A stretch of 64,000 bases of DNA from Ferrimonas balearica. GTDB lineage: Bacteria > Pseudomonadota > Gammaproteobacteria > Enterobacterales > Shewanellaceae. Below are positions 27,748-34,174 of the stretch, piece after piece. The position numbers were made by a program, and so were the translations under genes. Below the pieces are notes generated by a model. The model ran no database searches and was not told the DNA's origin. It saw only the letters and a list, made by a program, of their open reading frames with translations. Location of the stretch: the NCBI RefSeq assembly GCF_019802055.1, contig NZ_JAHVHW010000007.1, forward strand, positions 186,001-250,000. Reading direction: 5' to 3'. Within the stretch, counting starts at the first letter, position 1, and each line of letters opens with the position of its first letter.

Positions 27748-28623
27748 ATGTCAGATACCCTCAATCGTCTGCTGGGGATCCTCTCCCTTGAGCAGTTGGA
27801 AGATGGCCTCTACCGTGGTCAAAGCCTGGACCTGGGCTTTGGCCATCTGTTTGGTGGGCAGGTTCTCGGCCAGGCGCTGAGTGCCGCCAAAGAGACCGTG
27901 GCTTCAGAGCGCTCAGTTCACTCTTTTCACTCCTACTTTTTGCGTCCTGGTGACCTCTCACGTCCAGTGGTCTACGAGGTGGAAAACCTTCGGGATGGAG
28001 GCAGTTTCAGCGCCCGTCGGGTCAGTGCCATCCAGCATGGTCGTCCCATCTTCTACATGACCGCCTCCTTCCAGGGTGAGGAACCGGGATTGGAGCATCA
28101 GGACCCGATGCCCGATGTACCGGGCCCCGAAGGGCTGCCCAATCAGCATGACCTGGCCAAACTGCTGGCGGATAAACTGCCCAAGACCTTGATGGAGCGT
28201 TATCTGGATAACGCCGCCATCGAGATGCGCCTGGTAGAGCAGATCGATCCCTTCCGTCCCAAAGCCACAGAGCCCAAGCGCTACGTCTGGATGCGAACTC
28301 AGGGCAAGCTGCCGGACGATCCCCGTCTGCACCGCTATCTGCTGGCCTATGCGTCGGATTTCAATTTCCTGGTGACCGCGCTGCAGCCCCATGCGCTGTC
28401 CTGGCTGGATCCCCGTTTGAAGGTGGCCACCATCGACCACGCCATGTGGTATCACCGCCCCTTCCGCTTTGATGAGTGGGTGCTTTATGCCATCGACAGC
28501 CCCAATGCCACCAACAGCCGGGGTCTGGTCCGGGGGCAGTTTTTCAACCAGAAGGGGGAGCTGATCGCCAGTGCGATGCAGGAGGGGCTGATGCGCCAGC
28601 AGGAAAAAATACCGAAAGTGTGA
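27748..28623 (+). CDS. tesB: Acyl-CoA thioesterase II
   Basis: 291-aa double-hotdog thioesterase that hydrolyses medium/long acyl-CoAs to free acid and CoA. It matches TesB throughout: EDGLYRGQSLDLGFGHLFGGQVLGQAL at the N-terminus, HSFHSYFLRPGD, the catalytic Asp in VATIDHAMWYHRPF, and NSRGLVRGQFFNQKGELIASAMQEGLMR holding the Ser/Thr and Gln of the catalytic triad. The ATG at 27748 aligns with E. coli TesB; a GTG at 27736 adds only four codons. A terminator follows. Confidence 0.95.
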   Translation: MSDTLNRLLGILSLEQLEDGLYRGQSLDLGFGHLFGGQVLGQALSAAKETVASERSVHSFHSYFLRPGDLSRPVVYEVENLRDGGSFSARRVSAIQHGRPIFYMTASFQGEEPGLEHQDPMPDVPGPEGLPNQHDLAKLLADKLPKTLMERYLDNAAIEMRLVEQIDPFRPKATEPKRYVWMRTQGKLPDDPRLHRYLLAYASDFNFLVTALQPHALSWLDPRLKVATIDHAMWYHRPFRFDEWVLYAIDSPNATNSRGLVRGQFFNQKGELIASAMQEGLMRQQEKIPKV

Positions 28624-28634
28624 AGCCCGTCACT

Positions 28635-28666
28635 GCCGTGTCTCATTGCGACACGGCGTTTTTTTG
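28635..28666 (+). terminator. Intrinsic terminator after tesB
   Basis: GCCGTGTC (28635-28642), loop TCATTGC, GACACGGC (28650-28657), then G and seven T. Confidence 0.92.
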
Positions 28667-28703
28667 TTACATTGCTTCTCCCCGCCCTTCACAAGCGGGG
28701 AAC

Positions 28704-28886
28704 TCGGATGAAGGTATCAGGAGAGTGGTGGCCCAGGCCGCCCGCCGAAGAAGTAAATCTTTCAGGCGTCGGGAAATCCCGATGAGGACTGGTACTGGAC
28801 GAGCCTCTGGAGAGATCCATTGATTTGGACGCCGAAGGCGCAAGCGGCTATGCCGTGAAACGCTCAGGCAAAAGGACAGAGGTGCT
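28704..28886 (+). ncRNA. Tandem glycine riboswitch
   Basis: Two aptamers in a row. The second is textbook: GGAGAGA at about 28809, GACGCCGAAGGCGCAAGC at 28829-28846, then GAAACGCTCAGGCAAAAGG and ACAGA at 28857-28880. The first (about 28719-28800) has GGAGAG, CCGCCGAAGAAGTAAA, TTTCAGGC and ends GAGGACTGGTACTGGACGAG; it is more diverged but keeps the layout and the short linker between aptamers. Glycine binding normally switches on glycine use or export. The next gene encodes an amino acid:Na+ symporter, a known target class. Confidence 0.92.
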
Positions 28887-28891
28887 GAATA

Positions 28892-28915
28892 CCGCCATCA
28901 ATCCCTTGATGGCGG
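28892..28915 (+). promoter_or_regulatory. Hairpin in the glycine riboswitch expression platform
   Basis: CCGCCATCAA (28892-28901), loop TCCC, TTGATGGCGG (28906-28915): a perfect 10-bp stem six bases after the second aptamer. No T-run follows, so it is not a clear intrinsic terminator. It may act as anti-sequester or attenuator. The remaining leader to 29008 (93 bp) shows AGGAGGAA before the start codon and nothing else I recognise. Confidence 0.55.
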
Positions 28916-29008
28916 CCTGCACTGCCGCTGTATCTCGGGCTCCTGGCCCGGTCCATCATGGTTTCTCCTCTTTGTGTAGTGAGTCGTCACACAGGAGGAA
29001 AAACGCCC

Positions 29009-30370
29009 ATGAACTCACTCGAAAATGCACTAGCCACACTCTCTTCCTGGGTATGGGGTCCGCCGTTGCTGATCCTGCTGCTGGGAACCGGTCTCTATTT
29101 CACCCTGCGTCTGGGGTTGCTGCAGCTGCGCGGCCTGCCGATGGCGCTCAGGCTGATGTTCAAGAAGAGCAGCAGCGCCGGGGACGTCAGTCGTTTCAGT
29201 GCACTCTGCACCGCGTTGGCGGCCACCATCGGTACCGGCAACATCGTCGGCGTTGCGACTGCGGTGAAACTGGGGGGCCCCGGGGCGCTGTTCTGGATGT
29301 GGCTGGCAGGTCTGCTGGGCATGGCAACCAAGTACGCCGAGTGCATGCTGGCGGTAAAGTACCGTCAAACTGACGAGCAGGGTGAGCAGGTGGGTGGCCC
29401 GATGTACTACATCGCCAAGGGCACTGGTCTCAACTGGCTGGCCAAACTGTTCGCACTTTTTACCCTGCTGGTGGCCTTTTTCGGCATCGGCACCTTCCCC
29501 CAGGTCAATGCGATCGTTGACGGGGCGGCCATCGCCTTTGCGATTCCCGATACCCTAACCATGGTGGCGCTGACCGCCCTGGTGGCCGCTGTGGTACTGG
29601 GGGGCATCAAGCGCATCGCCACCGTCGCGACCGCTCTGGTGCCCACCATGGCGCTGGGCTATGTCGTGGCCTGCAGTGCTCTGCTGATGCTGAATTGGCA
29701 GGCGGTTCCTGACGCGTTTGCCCTGATCTTTGAGTCCGCCTTTAACCCGGTTGCGGCCGGTGGTGGCTTTGCCGGTGCTACCGTGATGATGGCGATCCAG
29801 TTTGGTATCGCCCGTGGGGTGTTCTCCAATGAAGCGGGTTTGGGCAGTGCGCCGATGGCGGCAGCGGCGGCCAAGACCGACTCCCCGGTGGAGCAGGGGC
29901 TGGTGTCGATGACCGGCCCACTGTTCGATACGCTGATCATCTGTACTCTGACCGGTCTGGCGCTGGTGATGAGCGGCGCTTGGCAGGGCGATGCCGCCGG
30001 TGCTGCGATGACTTCGGAGGCGTTCAACACCGCGCTCTCCTCCTTTATCGGCACCAAGATCATCACCCTGGCGCTGCTGTTCTTCGCCTTCACCACCATT
30101 CTGGGCTGGTGTTATTACGGTGAGCGGGCGGTGCTGTTCCTGGCGGGGGAGCGTGGTCGCTACCCCTATCGGGTGGTGTTTGTTGCCCTGGTCGCGGTGG
30201 GGGGTCTGCTGCACCTGGAGCTGATCTGGCTGCTGGCGGACGTGGTCAATGGTCTGATGGCGATCCCCAACCTGATCGCCCTGTTGCTGCTGCGCAAGGA
30301 GATCCTGGCGGACACCCGGGCTTATCTTGCTGCCCGGACTCACAAAGCGGCGGATCCTCAGCTGGCCTGA
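29009..30370 (+). CDS. Alanine/glycine:cation symporter family (AGCS) transporter
   Basis: 453-aa inner-membrane carrier with about 11 membrane segments that imports alanine or glycine with Na+. Family stretches: GTGLYFTLRLGLLQLRGLP, the conserved ALAATIGTGNIVGVATAV, GPGALFWMWLAGLLGMATKYAE, GGPMYYIAKG, and GIARGVFSNEAGLGSAPMAAAAA. The start at 29009 is preceded by AGGAGGAA and gives the usual N-terminus; a longer frame from 28958 would read through the leader. Control by the upstream glycine riboswitch makes glycine the most likely substrate. Confidence 0.95.
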   Translation: MNSLENALATLSSWVWGPPLLILLLGTGLYFTLRLGLLQLRGLPMALRLMFKKSSSAGDVSRFSALCTALAATIGTGNIVGVATAVKLGGPGALFWMWLAGLLGMATKYAECMLAVKYRQTDEQGEQVGGPMYYIAKGTGLNWLAKLFALFTLLVAFFGIGTFPQVNAIVDGAAIAFAIPDTLTMVALTALVAAVVLGGIKRIATVATALVPTMALGYVVACSALLMLNWQAVPDAFALIFESAFNPVAAGGGFAGATVMMAIQFGIARGVFSNEAGLGSAPMAAAAAKTDSPVEQGLVSMTGPLFDTLIICTLTGLALVMSGAWQGDAAGAAMTSEAFNTALSSFIGTKIITLALLFFAFTTILGWCYYGERAVLFLAGERGRYPYRVVFVALVAVGGLLHLELIWLLADVVNGLMAIPNLIALLLLRKEILADTRAYLAARTHKAADPQLA

Positions 30371-30430
30371 CTTGAGGCAGGCAAAGCGCTTGATTACACT
30401 GGGGCTATGCGCAATTTGGAGCCCATGGCA

Positions 30431-30832
30431 ATGTTGAAACGACTGCTTTGCCTGCTGTTTATGCTCGGCCTGGCCGGGTGTGTGACTGTCACGGATGCGG
30501 AGCCGGAGCCTGTCCGGGTCAGCGGTGTGATCACCTTTAAGGAGGCCACACTGTTGCCTGAGGGGTCCCGGGTGGTGGTGGCGATCATCGACGCCAAAAC
30601 GCCGGGGGTGATCCTCACTCAGAAGGAGTTTGATGTCGGCAAGCTGCCGGTGCCCTTCTTCTTCTCTGTGCCGAAGGACATACTCGACAAGAAGGCGGAG
30701 TACGTCATCTGGGCCGCGGTTCGGGTCAATGGTCGACCGGTTCTGCAGACCTATGACCTCTATCCGGTGATCAACAACAAGGCTTTCAGCGCCGAAGTGA
30801 TGTTGCAGCCCATCCGGGAAAACGCCCGCTAA
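30431..30832 (+). CDS. YbaY/YscW-family lipoprotein
   Basis: 133-aa lipoprotein: signal peptide with lipobox GLAGC (Cys at about 17), then one domain with alternating strands (VRVSGVITFKEATLLPEGSRVVVAIID, PVPFFFSVPKDIL, YVIWAAVRVNGRPVL) resembling the PF09619 YbaY/YscW family of outer-membrane lipoproteins. The function is unknown in most bacteria; YscW helps secretin assembly in type III systems, but no such system is here. The ATG at 30431 fits GGAG at 30417; ATGs at 30407 and 30425 are in frame. A terminator follows. Confidence 0.72.
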   Translation: MLKRLLCLLFMLGLAGCVTVTDAEPEPVRVSGVITFKEATLLPEGSRVVVAIIDAKTPGVILTQKEFDVGKLPVPFFFSVPKDILDKKAEYVIWAAVRVNGRPVLQTYDLYPVINNKAFSAEVMLQPIRENAR

Positions 30833-30833
30833 G

Positions 30834-30862
30834 AAAACGCCCCGCAATGCGGGGCGTTGTTG
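30834..30862. terminator. Bidirectional terminator
   Basis: AACGCCCCGC (30836-30845), loop AAT, GCGGGGCGTT (30849-30858). The minus strand continues with TTTTCTT, so it can end both the YbaY-like gene and the six-gene ECF/TonB operon. Confidence 0.85.
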
Positions 30863-30864
30863 TA

Positions 30865-31044
30865 TCAGGGCCGAGGCTTAAGACATTCAAATCCGTCGGT
30901 GAGCCAGCGTCGGTAACGGCAGTTATAGCAGCTGACCAGCACCATATCGGTATGCTCATCTTCATCATCCGGGCCAAACTGTTCACAGGCGCGGGCAATC
31001 ACCCGAACCTCATGGTAAGCGGAAAATCCTTTTGGGCAGTTCAT
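30865..31044 (-). CDS. Small Cys-rich protein, unknown
   Basis: 59-aa protein beginning MNCPKGFSAYHEVRV, with five cysteines: at 3 and 24, a CYNC pair near 44-47, and one near 54 (FECLKP). This spacing could bind zinc or an iron-sulfur cluster, but no family is recognised. The start codon overlaps the stop of the TiaS-like gene as ATGA, so it is translated with it as the last gene of the ECF/TonB operon. A longer frame to 31131 exists but would overlap the TiaS-like gene heavily. Confidence 0.65.
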   Translation of the reverse strand: MNCPKGFSAYHEVRVIARACEQFGPDDEDEHTDMVLVSCYNCRYRRWLTDGFECLKPRP

Positions 31045-31763
31045 CAGTAGTCTCGCAAATGGGGTTTCTGAGCGTTGATCCAGCGGGCACCATCTGCCAC
31101 CACCAGCAGGGTATTGCAGTGGTTCCACCAAACGGTTTTCACCTTATCCAGCAGCTCAATGGGTGTGTCGGCTGGCAGCCGTTCGCCGCTGGGGGTTGAG
31201 ATGGCGTCGATCTCCGGGTGGCGCAGCAGTTCTGCCACAGTGAGTCGGTCACCCTGTACCGCAAGCTTCCCTTTGCAGCGGCCATCCCTGCCACTTAATC
31301 GTAAGCCAACGCCCGCCAGTGCACCGATCACTCCGTCACCTCGCCCGCCATGTTCACTGAGGTGGATCCCCATCTCAAAGGCGAGTTGGTAGGCTTCCGC
31401 TTTGCTCAGTACCTGACGCTTGGCGGCCTGGCCAAACGCGATAAGCCGGGCCTGGTCAATGCGTTCCAGCGGTGCAATGCAGAGGCCGGGATCGGAGCCC
31501 GCAGCAGAGTGATTCAGCAGAAACTGCTGCGCCATGGCGGTGAGGCTGCCGTAGTGCTCAGGGCGCGTCATCAGCTCGAAGCACATAGCGCTGTTGTGAG
31601 AGGTGTAGGGGATGTCCGGGTGGACGTACAGCTGATGCCGGGTGATGCTGGAGCAGTGGCCCAAATCCTGCTCATGGATCTGGTCAATCAGCTCCTGGGC
31701 CAGCTCTCCGGTGCCCTTGGTGCCGATCTCGTCGGTGTCGTCGATGCAGAGGTACAGTTTCAT
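31044..31763 (-). CDS. TiaS-like DDTD-domain protein
   Basis: 239-aa cytoplasmic protein with features of the central domain of archaeal TiaS (tRNA-Ile2 agmatinylcytidine synthetase): MKLYLCIDDTDEIGTKGTG (DDTD motif), HPDIPYTSHNSAMCFEL where TiaS has an NPNIPYKTxGN-like stretch, and GRGDGVIGALAGVGLRLSG. It lacks the TiaS OB-fold and zinc-ribbon regions, so tRNA-Ile2 modification is unlikely, and bacteria use TilS instead. Start at 31763 (ATGA overlap with the upstream membrane gene) removes 36 low-quality codons. It lies in an ECF transporter operon; a nucleotide- or ligand-handling enzyme for the imported molecule is my inference. Confidence 0.7.
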   Translation of the reverse strand: MKLYLCIDDTDEIGTKGTGELAQELIDQIHEQDLGHCSSITRHQLYVHPDIPYTSHNSAMCFELMTRPEHYGSLTAMAQQFLLNHSAAGSDPGLCIAPLERIDQARLIAFGQAAKRQVLSKAEAYQLAFEMGIHLSEHGGRGDGVIGALAGVGLRLSGRDGRCKGKLAVQGDRLTVAELLRHPEIDAISTPSGERLPADTPIELLDKVKTVWWNHCNTLLVVADGARWINAQKPHLRDY

Positions 31764-32314
31764 TGGCAAAGCTCCTTGCCGGGCAGTCGGCTGGGGGGGA
31801 TCAGTTGGTGATGTGCCAGGTGACGCAGCAGGGTGGGGACCATCAGGCAGGCCAGGGCGGCAAAGACGCAACCACCCAGCAGCTTCCAGCCTACCTGAAT
31901 CACAATCACTTCATAGGCGGCGCTGGCCAGCATCAGTTCCATCGCGCCTTTGGCGGTCCAGGCCAGCACGCCAGCAAAGGCCACCACCATCGCCTGAAGC
32001 CGGTACCAGGGGGCGAAGGGGAGAGCGGTCAGGGCCAGCTCTACCGCGATGGCGGGCATCATAAACTTCAGCAACACCAGCGGGCCGCCCTTGCCAACGC
32101 CCAGCACCATCGCCAGCAAACCGGCGATCAGCCCGCAATAGAATACTGAGCCGCGCACGGGTACCAGACCGCGTGCCAGCAGCAGGGTGGTCATCAGAAA
32201 GAACATGGAGTGGCCGGTCAGACCAAGCTTGAAACGGAACACGGATTTCACCGCGACAAAGATCAGTGCCAGGGAGCCCAGCAGCAGGGCATCGTTCAGT
32301 GAGCGCGAATTCAT
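31760..32314 (-). CDS. Membrane protein, probable ECF substrate-binding (S) component
   Basis: 184-aa protein with five to six hydrophobic segments. Its size, membrane topology and place next to ecfT and ecfA fit an ECF S component, the subunit that binds the substrate. Noticeable stretches are FRFKLGLTGHSMFFLMTT, ARGLVPVRGSVFYCGLIAG and GKGGPLVLLKFMMPAIAVE. It does not look like CbiM (no His-Ile-Pro-Asp start), nor do I recognise a biotin, thiamine or riboflavin S protein. Both ends overlap neighbours as ATGA. The substrate is unknown. Confidence 0.65.
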   Translation of the reverse strand: MNSRSLNDALLLGSLALIFVAVKSVFRFKLGLTGHSMFFLMTTLLLARGLVPVRGSVFYCGLIAGLLAMVLGVGKGGPLVLLKFMMPAIAVELALTALPFAPWYRLQAMVVAFAGVLAWTAKGAMELMLASAAYEVIVIQVGWKLLGGCVFAALACLMVPTLLRHLAHHQLIPPSRLPGKELCQ

Positions 32315-32937
32315 AGAATCTCCTCAAATCGAGTCATCGGGCGGTCCTCCTGGTAGCCACGGCTGCGCAGCGCCAGGGCCTGTTGTTCGGTAAACCGCAT
32401 CATCTGAACCAGCAGCGGCAGCAATACGGTTTGCCCCAGCTCCGCATAGCCCCGGGGACGCAGAAAGTCCCTGGCACTGAGGTGAGCTCCGCGCAGGCGG
32501 GCCAGCCGGAACAGCAAGCGGGTTTCATTCACCATGGTGGGCAGCAGTGCGAGTGCCGCCTGAAGCACGGTGGCATTGCGGCGGGAGAGCCAGGGGTCCA
32601 GTGCCCGGATAAGGGTCTGGCCCGGAGTGGACAGGTAAAACCAGAGCCCCGGCAGAATCCCAAGCAGGATGCGGACACTGACCAGTGCCGCTTCCGTCAG
32701 GCCGGCAGAGCCGAACTTGATGGCGTATACCGCTGAGATAAGCAGCCAGTTGGGCAGCATAAACAGCAGGGTCCGACGCAGTTGACGCGGCCCCTTAGGG
32801 GTGTGCCACAGCAGCAACAGCCAGGCCAGACCCAGCGGAGCGAGGAGATCCGTCGGGCCAGAGAGCCCCAGTAGAGTCAGCAACGGCACCGCCAGCAGTT
32901 TGGCTTGGGTCAGTCGAACCGGATCAGGCCGCCACAT
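32311..32937 (-). CDS. ecfT: ECF transporter transmembrane coupling protein EcfT
   Basis: 208-aa membrane protein of the EcfT/CbiQ family, which couples the ATPases to the S component. Hydrophobic helices fill the first 130 residues, followed by cytoplasmic coupling helices with the two family signatures ARLRGAHLS and ALRSRGYQ (Ala-Arg-x-x-Gly types). The start at 32937 has GGAGGTG six bases upstream, within the 3' end of ecfA, giving a 14-bp overlap. The stop overlaps the next gene by ATGA. Confidence 0.88.
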   Translation of the reverse strand: MWRPDPVRLTQAKLLAVPLLTLLGLSGPTDLLAPLGLAWLLLLWHTPKGPRQLRRTLLFMLPNWLLISAVYAIKFGSAGLTEAALVSVRILLGILPGLWFYLSTPGQTLIRALDPWLSRRNATVLQAALALLPTMVNETRLLFRLARLRGAHLSARDFLRPRGYAELGQTVLLPLLVQMMRFTEQQALALRSRGYQEDRPMTRFEEIL

Positions 32938-34171
32938 GCACACCTCCATGGGCAATCTCCCAGGCCAGGCCGGTATCCGGCAGGGGACGATGGCTGGCGA
33001 TGATGATCGCCATGCCCTGCTGACACTGTTCCATCAGCAGGTGCCAGAGCCGCTGTTGCGCTTCGGAATCCAGCCCTGCCAGCGGGTCGTCCAGCAGCAG
33101 CAGGTCGGGGCGGGCCACCACCTGCGCCAACAGCGCCAGCAGGTGTTGCTGGCCATAAGAGAGATGAAGGGGAGAACGGTCTGCCAGCGCTTCCAGCCCC
33201 AGGCAGGCCAGCCAGCGCGGCAGGTCGCTGGCGGTCTGGCCGGAGCGGGAAAGACTAAAGGCAACCTCCTCGGCCACGGTGGCCGCAAACAGCTGACGGT
33301 CCGGACGCTGTAACAGACAGCCGACCCGGCCCCGGCTGCGCCCCACCGCTTTGCCAAGCAGGGAGACCTTGCCTTCCAGGCGATGTTCCAGCCCCGCCAG
33401 CGCCAGCAGCAGGGAGCTTTTGCCACTGCCGTTGTCGCCGCTCAGGGTCACGCACTGCCCCGCCCGCAGAGTCAGCTCGGGCAGCACCAGCAGCGGCGTC
33501 TCCTCGACCCTCAGCAACGCCTCCTCCATCTCAACCACACTGCTGCCGAGAGGAAGGGGAGGCCAGGGGGGAAGGGCGACCGGTTGGGTTTGGCCCAGGG
33601 AGAAGGTATGTGGTGCCAGCTCGGCGAACGCTTCACCATGGTGTTCGGCAATCACTATGGTCGTTCCCTGCGCTTTAAGGGCTTTGAGCGTAGCCAACAC
33701 GCTGTCGAGTGCGGACGGATCCAGTTGTGCCCAGGGCTCGTCCAGCAGCAGCAAACGGGGCTGAGACACCAGTTGAGCCGCCAGCAGCAAGCGGTATTTC
33801 TGTCCCTGAGAAAGGTGAGCCACAGGGGTATCCAGGGGAATAGGCAGGCCCACCTGCTCCAGAGCGGCCTCAATCTGAGAACGCATCTGTGGTGGCGCAA
33901 CGCCCAGATGTTCGAGCCAGAGGGCGACCTCGGGCCCAACCCGCTCTCGCATCAGCTGCAGGGCGGGATCCTGCATCACCAGGCCGATCCGCTCCGGGCG
34001 CTGAATCGTGCCTGAAGGGCTCTCCAGCAACCCGGCGATCTGCAGCAGCAGGGTGCTTTTTCCCGATCCGGTCGGGCCAGAGAGGAGCAGTACCTCTCCA
34101 GCCTCAAGATGGAGTGAGATCGACAGAGCCGGGTTGCCCCGGCTCAATTGCAGCTGGTCAAGGTGCAGCAC
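32924..34171 (-). CDS. ecfA: ECF transporter ATPase, two ABC domains fused (EcfA-EcfA')
   Basis: 415-aa protein with two nucleotide-binding domains. First: Walker A GPTGSGKST, signature LSQGQKYRL, Walker B LLLLDEPWAQLD. Second (from about residue 225): SGDNGSGKSS, signature LSYGQQHLL, LLLLDDPLAGLD. The second domain has Asp-Asp where the catalytic Glu usually stands (DDP), so the two sites may not be equal. It powers the EcfT/S module. It begins 3 bp after the TonB receptor gene ends, which ties outer- and inner-membrane transport into one operon. Confidence 0.9.
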   Translation of the reverse strand: MLHLDQLQLSRGNPALSISLHLEAGEVLLLSGPTGSGKSTLLLQIAGLLESPSGTIQRPERIGLVMQDPALQLMRERVGPEVALWLEHLGVAPPQMRSQIEAALEQVGLPIPLDTPVAHLSQGQKYRLLLAAQLVSQPRLLLLDEPWAQLDPSALDSVLATLKALKAQGTTIVIAEHHGEAFAELAPHTFSLGQTQPVALPPWPPLPLGSSVVEMEEALLRVEETPLLVLPELTLRAGQCVTLSGDNGSGKSSLLLALAGLEHRLEGKVSLLGKAVGRSRGRVGCLLQRPDRQLFAATVAEEVAFSLSRSGQTASDLPRWLACLGLEALADRSPLHLSYGQQHLLALLAQVVARPDLLLLDDPLAGLDSEAQQRLWHLLMEQCQQGMAIIIASHRPLPDTGLAWEIAHGGVHVAA

Positions 34172-34174
34172 GAA

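Noticed and set aside
28825-29373. Open frame through the glycine riboswitch into the symporter gene
   Set aside because: It overlaps the riboswitch aptamer and the real symporter gene in another frame.
31763-31871. Extended N-terminus of the TiaS-like protein
   Set aside because: The 36 extra codons are Pro/Gly rich, overlap the upstream membrane gene and precede a start with ATGA coupling.
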